From: Casuarina equisetifolia
Lineage: Eukaryota; Streptophyta; Magnoliopsida; Fagales; Casuarinaceae
DNA length: 64,000 bases
NCBI GenBank assembly: GCA_028551475.1
Contig: CM052359.1
Span: forward strand, 1,260,001-1,324,000
Direction: 5' to 3'
Each line of letters begins with the position of its first letter. Positions within the stretch are counted from its first letter, which is position 1. Positions 17,544-30,763 of this stretch are shown here, piece by piece. The translations under genes and the position numbers were made by a program. The notes below the pieces were generated by a model. The model searched no databases. It was not told where the DNA came from and worked only from the letters and a program-made list of their open reading frames with translations.

Positions 17544-20340
17544 TCAGGACTTGCAAAATGCACGGAGTGTTTCATCCAGAGCCTTTCTATCATAATCACC
17601 AGTGAAGACACAGTTGCCTAGAGGACCTTTTAGAAGGATGAGTCTTAGTAGGCCATCAGCTACCTTCTTATCAACCTGCCAGACCAGAAGAATGCAGAGA
17701 CATTAAGCACATGAGAGAAGACATTTGAGCTTCAATATATAATGACAGCCCCACTATCTTACCGCCATAACAGATTTGAACATCTCCACCGTCATGGTTT
17801 CAGGAGGGGTAGTAGGTAACTTAGCCTGTTGTAGAATCTTGTGAACTCGCTGCACAATAGAATCGTCAATCCAACCAAGGCGACGTGACATGTCAACAGC
17901 CATCACCTGAAAATTGGCACAGAATTCTTTTTAGATAAACAAGGCATAGAGGAGGAAAGAATAATGCCAGTTAAGGAAAGTGAAAATTTGGGGAATACCA
18001 TCCCAGCTGCAACAGCTTCTCCATGGAGCCACTGCCCATAGCCAAACCCAGTTTCAATAGCCTGAAAAGACATGTCACACTGTGAGAAGAAATAAATCAA
18101 AAGGGACAAATTCTGGCAAGGAAGATTAGTAGGGTAAAAATAGTGACATAAACCACCAATAGCAAAAATTAACTAAATTATAGAAGAATGTTGAAGCATA
18201 AGGTTTGCAGCTATGCAAGGTAGAGAGAATGTAGTTAACTACACATATCCATAACTCACATGCCCAAATGTATGACCCAAGTTTAGTGTTGCCCTCAGTC
18301 CACTTTCCTTCTCGTCTAGGGACACGACCTCAGCCTTGTTTTCACATGATCGCTTTATGGCATAAGCCAGTGCATCTGCATCCCTGCAATGGATCAACTC
18401 ATTATGCTCATGCATGTAGTTCCATTCAAAAGGCATAAAGGAAAAAATAACAGCAGAATTGCAGAAGCAGGGTCAAAAATATTTAAGTAGCTGGTACAAC
18501 ACAGAGAAAAGAATGCTAGCTAAAAAGAGGAATAAAGGTAGAATAGATCAAAAGAAACAAAATTTAAAAAAAACAAACAAACAAACAAACCTAGAGGCCT
18601 TAAAATTTTTTGATTTTCATCATTTTCTCCAACAACTTGTGTCAACACTCAAGTCAGTTAGCTAGATTGCAAATTCACTCAAAGTTGTTTCCTTCTTGGT
18701 ACATTTACCTTGACATTAATGCGTGCATATTCTTCTCTTGCCACTCAAAAAATTCACCATCCCTGATAAGCCCATACTTAACAACCTCTGCAAGTCCTGA
18801 TGCCAATTCCCTCTCTGGCAGTGTATTTAGCGTGTCTGTGTCTATAAGTACACATTGAGGTTGGTAAAAAGCTCCAATCAAGTTCTTCCCTAGGCGGTGG
18901 TTTATTCCAGTTTTGCCACCAACGGAGGAATCCACCTGAAAAGAAAACACCAGAAAATCAACAGAAAGAACATATAGAGACATGAAGTTAAGAATGAGGA
19001 AGCTCAATATGGGTGGTTGAGGCATTCAAAAATAGATTAAAAAACAAAGGATAGACCTGTGCCATGACTGTCGTAGGGATCTGAATGAAATTAACACCAC
19101 GGAGGAAAGAGGCAGCAGCATAACCACACATGTCACCGATCACACCACCTCCAAGAGCAACAAAGGTACACCGCCGGTCCAATCGTGACTCAATGGCTTT
19201 GTCAAAGACTTTCATAAGAGTATCCTATTCGACCAAGAATGCAAATTTTACACTGTTAATCCAACATCCAGCATACCCCAAATGTTAAAGTCAATTTCAA
19301 ATCTTAAAAACCTACCATGTCCTTGTATTTTTCACCATCTGGTAAAATCACACTCTCCACTGAGACATTTGGGTTTTCCTTAGTTAAAGCTTCTACAACC
19401 TTATCCAGGTAGATTGGTCCAACTGTTTCATTAGTGACCACAAGAACTCTCTTCCCATGAACATGCCTATGACACAGCAGCCAACTTGTTAGTGACCAAT
19501 AACCAAGAGAAGCCATGAGCTTATCTAAGCATTAAAGCAAGTTCCTTCAGTGTATTTAAATATTTTGCATACAATGTGAAAAAAAGCAGCCACATTATAA
19601 GGATCCAAATAGAAATTCGAATCAAAGTGACAAATCGAAGTAGCATTTCCAAGTACATCACCTGACACACGATATTAAACAATTCGCTCATTTCTCAACA
19701 ACATGCATCTGCCTCTACTGTTTTGCTTGATGAGCTACTACTTGTACAGAAAAACACATATGCTTAAACAAAAAACTAGAAAAAGCTAGCAAATTGCTTA
19801 TTTCCAAAATACGCATTAAGAAATGGAAAATCGAATAAAACTAAGCAGAGAAATTTGATTAATTACGCACCTCTGGAGAAGAAAACACGGACATGCAAAC
19901 AAAAATGTTAAGAAGTGCTAGAAAATCTATTACTTTTAAAAAATATGTGTATATAAATGAAAAACTGGGTCAAATTAGGCGGCAAAATTTAACAGACTGA
20001 GTTACCTCTGGAGAAGGTGAGGCCGATCAAGAAGTCCTGATCCGATGTAAATCGGATAGCTCCGGTTCCCCAAATCAACCTCCACAACGGTCGGGGCTCC
20101 AGGACCGGCCCTGGCCACCGACTGGTCCATAACCTGAGCTGAGCTCGCGCAAATCCTCACCAACCTCGCTCTGCCCGCACTCGCCACCAGCTTCCCTCCG
20201 AAACTCTGGCTCAACTCACTCGAACCCAAGGACCGAAGCGAGACCGAGTTAGGAGGACCGGGAACGCGGGACAACAAATCGGCCGAGTTCCTGGGCTTGG
20301 AGGAGAGAGACAGAGAGAACGGACTCGTAGTGGAAGTCAT
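17544..20340 (-). CDS. 3-dehydroquinate synthase, chloroplast
   Basis: Second enzyme of the shikimate pathway: NAD-dependent cyclisation of DAHP to 3-dehydroquinate in plastids. Eight exons in transcription order: 20340-20006, 19466-19316, 19224-19057, 18935-18709, 18383-18260, 18061-17999, 17906-17763, 17675-17544; total 1344 nt, 447 aa, close to known plant enzymes. Residues 1 to about 65 are rich in Ser, Arg and Leu with few acids, as in a plastid transit peptide. The NAD-binding GGGVIGD is at 187-193, SVGGKTGIN at 222-230, and NLGHTFGH and [10 protein letters not shown] carry the expected metal-ligand histidines (about 331 and 348). The start is the ATG at 20340; an upstream in-frame GTG at 20400 is not a plausible start. 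All introns are GT-AG. A partial copy of its 3' end lies upstream at 20991-21330. Confidence 0.95.
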
Positions 20341-20461
20341 CGCCTCTGGTAACCGCCGGAGCTTGGTAACGACCGAGAGAGAAGGAAGCCGGAATCGCAC
20401 GGAGCAATGGATTTGGTCGTTGTGACATTGTGAGTTGTTGAAGAAGAAGAAGGGGAGGCTG

Positions 20462-20493
20462 AGAGGGTTGGGGGTGGGGGGGTGGGGGGGGGC
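20462..20493 (+). other. G-rich tract with quadruplex-forming potential near the DHQ synthase start
   Basis: About 120-150 bases upstream of the DHQ synthase ATG the plus strand shows successive runs of five, seven and nine G separated by single T residues, followed by further GGGGG and GGTGGG blocks to about 20510. This satisfies the usual pattern of four or more G3+ runs with short loops. The gene is on the minus strand, so the G-rich strand is the template strand and the leader transcript would be C-rich. Confidence 0.6.
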
Positions 20494-20990
20494 CTGTGGG
20501 GGTAGGTGGGTGAGGCGGGCGATTCGTTAAGGACGAGCCGATACGGACCAGTAGGTCCCGTTACACGACATCCCACGAAATATCGTGATTTCCGTTCGAG
20601 ATTTTTGTTTTCTCGGTTTTTGGCTTATTTGTTTGGGCCATTGAAAGTTTGATCGCAGCTGAATTTCCGTCGGTCATTTCATCTGCGATCAAATGTCAGC
20701 CCGTTGAACAGCAGACAATCATGAACTAGAGAATATTATAGTCACAATAGCAAATAAATAAACTAAAAAAAAACAAAAAAATTATCATAAAACATATAAG
20801 ACATGATTATTACGTTCAACCTTAATTCTTAATAAAACTTACTACAAGATTGTTCTTGTCAAAAAGGAAATTATTGATCATGAATCTAGGAACATCTTAG
20901 TCTATTGGTCGACCTTAAAACTTCTTGGTTTCAAGTACGACACTAGGATGTATAAGTTTTAAAAGAAAACTCCATGAGAAAAATACAGTA

Positions 20991-21330
20991 CAACTAAGAA
21001 GAAAATCAGCTTCATATCTAATTAGGACTTGCAAAATGCACGGAGTGTTTCATCCAGGGCCTTTCTATCATAATCACCAGTGAAAACACACTTGCCGAGA
21101 GGACCTTTTAGAAGGACGAGCCTTAGTATGCCATCAGCTACCTTCTTATCAAACTGCCAAACCAGAAGAAAACAGAGACATTAATAAGCACATGGGAGAA
21201 AACATTTGGGCTTCAATATATAACAACAGCCTTATTATCTCACCGCCATAACAGATTCGACCATATCCACCGTCGTGGTTTCAGGAGGGGGCCGAGTTCC
21301 CGGGCTTCAATATATAACAACAGCCTTATG
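20991..21330 (-). pseudogene. Rearranged 3' fragment of 3-dehydroquinate synthase
   Basis: From 20991 to 21290 the sequence matches 17513-17811 of the synthase gene by eye with few differences: the 3' flank, all of exon 8, intron 7 and the 3' part of exon 7. It is in the same orientation and lies about 650 bases upstream of the intact gene. At 21290 the match jumps to an exon 1 segment (like 20282-20298), then at the shared hexamer GGGCTT it jumps again to an intron 7 segment already present at 21208-21236. It cannot encode an enzyme: exons 1-6 are absent. The stop codon is TAA instead of TGA. Confidence 0.9.
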
Positions 21331-22236
21331 TAATCACGTAGTGTATATGCTTGGAGTATGATTTATGCTTCTCCCATCACTTTGAATCAACTCTCTTGAA
21401 GGAAAAGAAGTGACATTCGAATATAAAATAAGATGTTGTTTGATATTATTGCAAGCAAAAACTTCAATTGAATGGTATTATCAAAAATATGTTCTTAAAT
21501 ATGCCTTAACATGAACATATATATCCTCTAAACAAATTACTCTTGGTATATGCGTGCTAAAACAAATGTATGTTAGAAATAATTTAAATGCAAGGCCTAA
21601 TTTTGTAATTAATGTAACACATCAGAAAAAAAAAACTCCATTTCTTTTTTAAAATTAATTATTTTAGAAGAGTAATAATATATATTATGAAAAATTTTCT
21701 ATTAAGATATTAGTAATACAAGACACTCATCCATAATAGTTTTGAGATATTTGATCACTTTTAGTATAAAAAAAATTCATATATACAATTTTTTGTACTT
21801 GAAACATGGACTCTAATATTATGTTAAAAAACTTTTATCTTTCTTAAGATAATCGTTTTGATTGTTTATGATACTTCTTTCACCACGTTTTCAACATATG
21901 ATAAGAAAAATTAAAACAAAGAGATAAATTTTTTTGATAAATAAAATAAAGAGATATATTTGTTATTTATTTGTTTGATTTTTCTATGTTGTAAAGCGGA
22001 AGAAAAGAGCTTGTCAGAAATCCAACGGTCCAAATTGTGGCTTATTTACTATACAGATACGGCAAATACACTCTAACGTCACCCTCCTTGTTGGCTTCCT
22101 ATCTACGCCTTCCTCAAATTTCCCCAAAGAAACTCTCTCTGCTCTCTCTGCTCTCTCTCGCTCTCTCTAGCCCGCGCGCACACTTCCATAAGGTTTTACA
22201 TGCAATTGCATAAGCATTTACGGTTCTCTGAGCGTG
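21331..22236. other. Intergenic, RAD17 promoter and leader
   Basis: The left two thirds are AT-rich and featureless. A pyrimidine-rich microsatellite of CTCTCTCTG/CTCTCTCG units lies at about 22132-22169, a common feature of plant 5' leaders, followed by a short GC-rich patch (GCCCGCGCGCAC). These fit the transcribed leader of the RAD17 gene that starts at 22237. Confidence 0.55.
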
Positions 22237-25200
22237 ATGGTGAGGGGGAAGAGGAATAACGTAGTTGTTTTATCATCGGATGATGAAGACGATGACTGTT
22301 CAGTGAGTTCTTCGAGTAGGAGCTGTTCGAAGCCGAAATCGAGGTCATTGGTTACCCCCTCAAATTCTAGAGGAGCCAAGAAGGCTCGAATTTCGGATTC
22401 TCGGTCTCGCGCTAGCAAAGAAGGCAGTAATGTAGGCGAGGTATGCTTTAATCTTTGTTTGGCTTTAATGAATTTGCTTTTTTTTTTTTTTTTCTAAAGC
22501 GTTCATTATCATTTTGTTCTGTGTATCCTAAATCACTAACTTTGGTCTTTCTTTATTTGTATTTCGACGTGTTTGGCTAATGCATTTTCCTTGTCTTTGG
22601 TTGCGCAGTAAATGAAATTAAAAAAAGGATAATAGTGAATATCATATCGTATGTTGATCTGGTGCCCCCCCTCTTTTTTTTTAGTTACTATTCGAATTGT
22701 TTTTTCTCGTCAACATACTCAGGGAAATGACAACGAGTGCTTCCATTTTCATGATCAAGCACTTAGGTTTCCGGCTCAAATGCCTATAGTTGCCTGTAAT
22801 TATCAATTATCTGGAAGTTGCTTTCTAACTAATGGTGTATTTTTGACTTTCTGGTTTTTGGCTGAGGTACCTGAAATCTGATTTATGATTTCGTTCCATG
22901 CAGATCAGCTTTTTTTGTGAAGACTTCGATGAAGTGTTTAATGGGTTCAAGGTATCTGCTGGTATGCCATTCCTGTAGATTCTTTGTATGATGTGCTATC
23001 GTTATCTTGTAAAGCAAACCTGGATTCCAGAACATCATGTGGCTATGATGCCAAAACATGGCTTCATGACGTGCTAGGGACTGTATAGTTATGTGGCCAA
23101 ACTTTATGTAATTTTAGACTTGGGTATCAAAAGGCTGTGTGTACAATGGAATTATTTATGATGATTATGATAATTAATATTCAAAGTTTGCTTGGCTAAG
23201 CATTGAAATGCTAATAATGTTTTCTTTAAATGTCATCTCCTGTGATTTATCGATTTATTTGAGCATTGTTCTTCTTGACCGTTACTTGTTTATCATTGGC
23301 TTCTATAGCTAAAGTGGAAATGGGAATGTGCGTCAGGTTTTGGAAGGAGCAGCACAAAGGAGTTATGGGTTGATAAATACAAACCTCGTTCCTTGGAAGA
23401 GCTGGCTGTTCATAAAAAGAAGGTGAAGTTAATGTGATGCATTTTGCAAATATATGTATCATATTGATCTTTTTTGTCACTCTAAATGCAGGTTGAAGAA
23501 GTCAAGGTGTGGTTTGAAGAAAGATTGAGATCTCCTAAGGTAATCATATAGTTCCCGAGCCATTTTTTTATATGCTAGTTCCTTTCCTCCAAAAAGAAAA
23601 GGTAAGAGAAATATATATATGGAGGATGAAAGAAATCAATACTAATCTGAAGTAGGGGTATATTTTATTTTAGCATTCCAGATGTCACAAGTCACATGAA
23701 TGAAGTAAGGAAATTTGAGTTCTATATATTATAGCATAGGAAAAAGTGCTTTCAGTTTCCTAATCATGAGATGAATGACTGCAGAAGCCTTCCAATTCAA
23801 GGTTTTGCTTTGTGTTACTAGTTCATAGAAGTTGGCGCTTGTACCAGTTTCATTGTCATTGTAATGGTTGCTACTGCCGAAAGGTGGACTAGACAGGTTG
23901 CAATTCCCTAGATTTCTGGGGATGATTAGAATGGTTATGCAAATAATGATTCATTTACCCTGATTTGAGAAAGCTAGATCCCTGAGCTACATTAGAACTG
24001 TCACTGTGCTTCACTTCATGCCATCCATAACATCCTCAAATGTAAAGATTTTACCACCTATCGTACAATAGGTGCTTGAGAGTACGTTACTGATACTTTT
24101 TTTCATCTCAATCACCCATAATTTAGTTTTCTGTCCTTTTGCATATGTTTGGAGATATTAAATTTCGATTTTAATGTCAGTGTTCTATCATGTGATAGTC
24201 TGGAGTTTGTTGATCTATGTAGAGTATAAAAATCACTCTTCACCGTTTACATTTTCCTAAAATTATTGTTTGGAACCTTATGAGCTGGACTTCTTAATTT
24301 GCAGGATGAACATAATAACGTTCTTGTCATCACTGGGCAAGCTGGAGTTGGAAAATCTGTATGATGTCATCTTCTTCACTCATGCATTACCGCATTTACC
24401 TTGTTTATTTCATTGGAAAAGAGTGATATTTCATTCATTGTGAAAAATCTTGCTTATCATCTTGCAGGCAACAATTCATGTAATTGCATCTCACCTTGGA
24501 GCCACAGTGTGTGAATGGAACTCACCCACTCCAATCATTTGGCAAGAACATCTGCACAACTCAAGCACAGGTACTTAAAATTAGATTTTGTTGGAGTGCT
24601 GTGGGATGAATTCCTGGGTCAGTACATAAGCAAAATCAGTGGGAGGGTTTTGCATTCCATCCTACATTTAGAATTGCTCATTGCTCCATGGTGAGTGAGG
24701 GTTTGGTCTCCCACCATTTGTGACGGGATCAGTTTGTAATTTACAGTTTTAGTAATTTGATTCCATTGGGGATTTGCTAGTAATTAATGCACATGTGGCA
24801 ATTCTTGCATTAACTTTCTAGATATAATGATAAATTGTGATAAAGCCATCCAAAGTGCAACTTGGATGTTTCCTGCTTTGCTGCAAGCCCTCCCGACGAA
24901 TTTACAAAACGTTATGATATATTATTTGTACTAAGGCCATGTAATGCTTTCAAGTTGGAGTTCAGATGCATTTTTTTCTTTTTCCTTTATTGCACATACT
25001 GCAGTTAACAGAATTCTAATCTGACAGTGACTATGTTTCCACTACTAGGGATAAACTACATGTCTAAGTTGGATGAGTTTGAAAATTTTGTTGAGAGAAT
25101 AAGGAAGTACGGATTGATTCCATCATCCTTTGCTGAAGAGTCAAAATCATCTGTAATACTCCTGATTGATGATATTCCGCTGATGAATGGAAAAGTTTCT

Positions 25201-27795
25201 TTACACCGGCTTCAGAACTGTTTGCAACTTCTTGTGAAATCGACACGGATACCAACAGCTATATTGGTTACGGGCTATGGAAAAAGTGATTCAGCAGACC
25301 AGAATGCAAGATGCTTGGAAGAACTTCAGTTGTGCCTCGAGAGTGCTGGGGCTTGTAAGGTTACTTTCTTGGACAAAATTATATCACTTGTTATGTGTTG
25401 TCATCGGATGCTTATTTCAAAATGGATGTGAAAAATTTCAGGTTGCCTTCAATCCTATTACTGATAATTCCATAAAGAAGACGTTGTCTAGGATATGCAG
25501 ACAAGAGCAGTGTAATGCGTCTGCTGAACAGATTGATCTAATAGCCAAAGCAAGTGGTGGTGACATCCGGCATGCAATTACATCTTTGCAATTCTTCTCT
25601 CTCAAACATGATTCCATGCATTCCTTATCTTTACGTGATACCACTACAAAATACTTAAGAGAAAAACCAGATAAGGTCAGTGCTATGGAAGACGGATTTT
25701 CCATGCAATTTGGCAGAGATGAAACACTTTCTCTGTTTCATGCTCTTGGAAAGTTTCTGCACAACAAAAGAGACACTGAAAATGACTCGGCACTGGGTAT
25801 GTTCTGGGAGAAGTGACTTATAATTGTGAATTTTGTGTGCGTCCTCAACAGGATTAAGGGTTTCTCGAGGATGTGTCAACAACTAACAGAAAAAAAGATT
25901 TTTTATTTTATTTTTATTATTTTATAATATAGAGGTTATTTTGGGGGTGGGGGGGTTTCTTTTGGTGAAATAACAATAATGGTTCAAGAATAAAGAACTC
26001 TGAAGTTGGGACTGAATTAGCTTTGCTTCCTCACAACACTTTCTTCTTGCCACCTAAGATTATTTACATATATTTTGTAGATCAAGATGAATTTCCTCTA
26101 CAGCAGAAACTATCAAGATTGCCACTGAAAATGGATGCCCCAGAAAAGATTCTCTGTCAAGCACATGGGCAGGCAAGACCTATTGCTGATTTTCTGCATG
26201 AAAATGGTGATCCTTGTATCTGAAGTTATAATTTCCTTTGATTTATTACCATTGCTTTCTGTTTTGGTCATGCATGCAAATCGGGGTGCAACTTTTGGTA
26301 TTGAGATACCAAAAACTTGTGTTTCTGTTTGATTCTTTCCATCAAGACACTGGTTTCCAACTGTTGCATACAATTTCGTTGTAGTTTTAGATTTCCTGAG
26401 TGAGGACGCAATAGAGGATGCATGGGCTGTGACTTCATATTTAGGTGATGCTGACATGCTTCTTGCTACTTTCCGTGGGATGGTAGCTAGATATAATGAA
26501 GTAGAAAATGTTTTGCAATCAGCTGCTGCTTCTGTTGCTGTTCGTGGGGTGCTATTTGGAAATGCTCATCCATTACCTTCCAGGTTATATCTAAGGCTTG
26601 AACTAATGCTATTTTAAGCAAGGGCTTGTGCTCAGATGGTATCAACAATTCTTGTGATTGTGCAGGTGGCACGCTGTTCGTCGGCCAAAACTTTGGCAGA
26701 TTGAGCAATCATCCCTGTACAATAAGGTAGAACTGGTTCTTTCCATTTTGTACTTCCATCCTTTAATTGTTCTTTCTTTTCTCATGTGGGGTGTTTTTCC
26801 CTAGCAGTTTTTAAGTAAAATTCTTGGAAAGCACAGTAATGCGGAGTAAATGAGCTTTTCTGATAGTAATATAACTCAACGAAGATTGAATTTTTAATTG
26901 CTACTTGAATGGGTTATTTTGTCTAATCATCACCATGCAATAAGTTAGAATTGGTTCTTCTTCCTGCCATAGCTCTTTCTTCCCTTAATTTTATCCTTTC
27001 GTTTTACATGTGGATTGTTGCCAGTTAACAGTTCTCTTTGTGAAAACCTGAAAAACTGTGGATGATGATTTCTGTAGTAATCTTTAGATACAATAGCGGT
27101 TTTAGTGGTAGTCATTCCAATGTTGACTACAATGGTCTATTTGAGACCTTGTTCCAACTTCAAAGATGAAATAATTATGATTGCATTTAGCAAGTTTGTA
27201 TGTTTGAATTGCGTGCTCATGGTGCCCCTGGCCAGGAACTGTTTTCTAAGAATTTGCATCTAGAGAATAGAAATTGATCTTGAACTTTGATTTACCAATA
27301 TTCCATCAATAAACCTGACTATCAAGAGACGTGATTTGGCTTTGCTGTCTTCGTAGTGGTTGCCGTCTCTGATTTGCGCCCTTTTACTATAGGATGCTCA
27401 TTAACTCTTTTCATTTAAGATACATACATCTCTCTGTCTACCCTCTTTTGCTTTGTACGTCCTTATTTGTGGAATGAATTACATAAGCCATTGTTTGCTG
27501 TGAAAAATCTCCCAAAAATGAGGATGTCTAAGCAAACTGTTGATGGGTGTGGTGACTGCAGAACGAGATGGTAAAGCGCAGACTCTTTGGTTACGGTCTG
27601 CAAAGTTTATCCGGTTTTTCGGTTGTGACCACGGAGTACACACCAGCAATCAAATGGCTTGGACATGGAATCCGTGGAGCTCTTGAGACTCAGCTAGCAT
27701 CAATGCAATTCAACAAGACAGAAAGCGATTTTGATAAGATGAGTTTGGATGACAAAGAAAGTGAGAGTACGGATGACGAAATAGAAGATTGGTAA
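22237..27795 (+). CDS. RAD17: Cell cycle checkpoint protein RAD17 (9-1-1 clamp loader subunit)
   Basis: RAD17 joins the small RFC subunits to load the RAD9-RAD1-HUS1 clamp at damaged DNA. Twelve exons: 22237-22440, 22904-22961, 23337-23422, 23492-23539, 24305-24358, 24468-24570, 25049-25359, 25442-25796, 26081-26206, 26385-26583, 26666-26726, 27562-27795; total 1839 nt, 612 aa, similar to Arabidopsis RAD17. The N-terminus is Ser/Asp/Arg-rich and probably nuclear-localising. Then come ELWVDKYKP, the usual entry to the AAA+ domain, Walker A GQAGVGKS at 143-150 (split by intron 5), a Walker B-like LLIDD at about 222-226, and the sensor-like [12 protein letters not shown]. The C-terminus is acidic, ending DDEIEDW. 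I start at ATG 22237; the GTG three bases earlier is not credible. Introns are GT-AG. No lesion seen. Confidence 0.94.
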
Positions 27796-29328
27796 GAGAC
27801 TTAGAGCTTCAGAAAGCATGCTGATCCTAGATTGGCTTTCTGTAAAAAGTTGCTGTGTATATCACTTATTTTCCCGCTTAAGTTCTGTGCCGAGAAACGT
27901 AATAGATGCTTTCTGATATTAGAGTGTCCGATCATGTTCAGATCTAAGTTTTGTAAATGAACCAGTTAATACTTAAAGAACGTAATTAACTGCTTCTTGC
28001 CTAGTTTTAGACGTGCATAAGCTGATCCCTTACGGATTTTCTCAAGCCTTGCTGGTAAGCAAGTCTTTCCCATGTCTACTGAGTCTGGTCCTGCTAGCTC
28101 TGAAATTTCATATTTATGGCTTGTACAACTGTGTCCAAATTGTTAATAATTTCATCAAATTTGCATACGATATACATTTGGAAAATTAAAATTGATGATG
28201 CAGCAAATATATACACAATGAACAATGAGAATACATGTGATTTGAGGTAAATGATTTTGTCATATGGATGGAGAAATATTTCTCTTATTATTGGGTCAGA
28301 AATTTTTGTTTTCTTTTTTCTTCATTATAACAACTCATTAAATGATATAACATATGTAGAGTTTGTAAGACTTAATGTTTATAAGTACTTTTAGTAAAAT
28401 TCTAATGGATAAAATTTTTATTTCATTAAATATATGTAATTATCATTTTATCTTTATCCTAATTTTGACTCAATTATGATCCCTATAAACGCAGTTGAAG
28501 TACCTGTGAATGCTAATACGCTTTCCAATTTTAGCCTGGCTTGCACTATTTTTTTTTTCCCCTACTTAGAGTCTGTAATTGTTTACGCCTACACTGTTTA
28601 TGTATTTTTAGTCAAAATTCGTGCATCCACTTCATTGATTTTGTTTTTAAATTTGATGCATACAAAAGTAAATCCAAATGTTTATTTAAGTTTTATTTGA
28701 AGAATCTTATATACATTTGTTAACTTTGTATATATCTTGTGCCTACATCATTGACTCAAGAGGTAATAATTAAAATTATGATGGGATCAATTGTTAGAAT
28801 TTGTATCATCAGTGCACCAAAACAAAATTATTACTGCTTAATTAACTAATAACAAAACATTCTAGAAAGGCAAACTTCAACATTAAGTTTAATCTCTTTA
28901 GTTAGCTGATGTAAGATTAAAATGCATTGCTTTTATTAGATAAAGGAGTCTAATATGTCAACTTTTGGCACTTAATAAAGCGATTTCAAGGATCAAACAA
29001 TATCGGCTTTGACTAGGTTTTTTAACATCGAACATTTTGGTAGGCGGTTACAGGGACGACCCTGGTGCCGTAACGATACTTCTGCGGCGATATTTGAGTT
29101 ATTAACGCGACTATCTTGAAAATGATCTTGTTCAGGCGTAGTTGCCGCGAAAAGTTAAACTTTGTCAGGGACTAAATGACCTTTTTGTCCCGAATCAGGA
29201 AAGACGACGCCACAAAGCGTTTGCTTGGAAGAATAGGGATTTTCTTCTGTTCCAAGAATAGATTTTCTTAGCAGAATCAACTTTACCAATCGCTCATCAA
29301 AACGACGGAGTTAGGGCTTTCCTCAAAG
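27796..29328. other. Intergenic between RAD17 and the Myb/SANT-like gene
   Basis: The left part is the RAD17 3' region, the middle (28130-28960) is AT-rich with no recognisable content, and the right part from about 29040 is more GC-balanced and likely holds the promoter and leader exon of the next gene. No coding sequence or element termini were found. Confidence 0.55.
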
Positions 29329-30763
29329 GTGAATTGCTTCCTTCTCTGTCCGCATAATAGCATGTTAGTATTATTGAGCTTCCCACTTTTGGGAATGTTT
29401 AATTTTGCAGTTTGTTTTTCTAATTACTTCAATTGCGCATGATGTAGGAGATGAGCTCAGTTTTGCGTTAAATTTATGGCTAAGAGATCTGGGTTCTTGT
29501 GTTTGTGCATGAAAGCAGTTTGCTTTTTGCTCTTGGTGGATTCTTATTTGTAGACATTGCGTTCGGTAATGCTTTATCAATGCAACAAAAATTTATTTTA
29601 TTTCGTGTTTGAGATGAATTCATGGGTTTGGTTTGATGTTGGGCAATAAAACCTGGAGGCATGGTCGGCAAATTCACTGTTCAATCTTTGAACGAGTCTT
29701 TAGAAAAAGGAGTAGTGCTCCTGATACTGCTAAGTGGTAGCTGCAATCTGCGGGGGTCATTGTTTATCCTGTCGTCTGTGGGTGAAGAAATGGAGGTTGG
29801 CGTCTTATTTGTAAGAAGACGATTTTTTATTGAAATCTTTTTTTGAAGTTGTAGAGTTTCCGAGCAATATTGAAGTTGCTCCCCAGCTAGAGATTCTGGT
29901 ATAAAATAAATGCGAAATTCAGCTACTTGTTTGTTTAGGTTATTGTTAAATTAGATAGAAAGACAAAGAGAGGTTTTCAGATGTTCCTTCGGTAATCTTA
30001 ATAAGTTGAGTATTCCTGAGGTAGCCAATCTGAAGTTATTTCGTTCCTTATGATTTTATTCACTGTGTAGGTGATCTACTTGTGAATTATTATCAGTTTT
30101 GTCGCCATCAACTAAGTTCAAGTGTTTGTATAGATATGTCAAAGGTGTTATTGAGTTTGGTAGTGGGTTCTTCAAAGAAGAATCTACATACATCCTTAAG
30201 CTTGTGCACTGTTTCAAATGATACATTGTCCTTCTATAAAAATGTGGTGGAGGGTGAAGTTATGAGCCTAAGACCTATGGAGTACTTGGGTAATTTACTA
30301 ATTAGATGATAGTTATAATGCATCCCATAGACTTTTCTGTCAGTATGAGAAATACTACCTTTTATCCACAACAGCAGAATCCGTTGTAAAATAAAGTGGT
30401 GTTTTTTTCCTCCAAACGCTGTCTTTGATTGTTATCCATTGGTTGTTTAGGTTGCAGATTTGTGTATAAATAACTGATTTGGGGCTTGCACAATCGGAGA
30501 AGTTAATTGAAGGTTACGATATCTTGTATGCTCACATTGCGATCTTTATTTGCATTCACTTTACCCTTTTTGGGCTGTGAATGAAGTCATCCTAGACTAT
30601 CACTTGAAAGATGATAGCATTCTTGAACAGTTTGCGACATCAGTGCTTTATTTTAGATGCGTTCTTTGGCAGCTTTCTAATGGCTACTCTTTGTGATGGT
30701 TATTAATTGTAATGTCTCTTTGCCCCTTTTCTAAACCTGTTTTCTTATATAATGGAATTTCAG
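29329..30763 (+). other. Putative 5' leader intron of the Myb/SANT-like gene
   Basis: A good donor (CTCAAAG followed by GTGAATTG) at 29329 follows leader-like sequence, and the coding exon is preceded directly by TTTCAG at 30758-30763 with the ATG right after it. This suggests one intron of about 1.4 kb in the 5' untranslated region. The acceptor is well supported by position; the donor is inferred and could be elsewhere. Confidence 0.45.

Noticed and set aside
20338-20400. Longer DHQ synthase start at 20400
   Set aside because: The codon there is GTG, not ATG; the ATG at 20340 gives a normal transit peptide and length.
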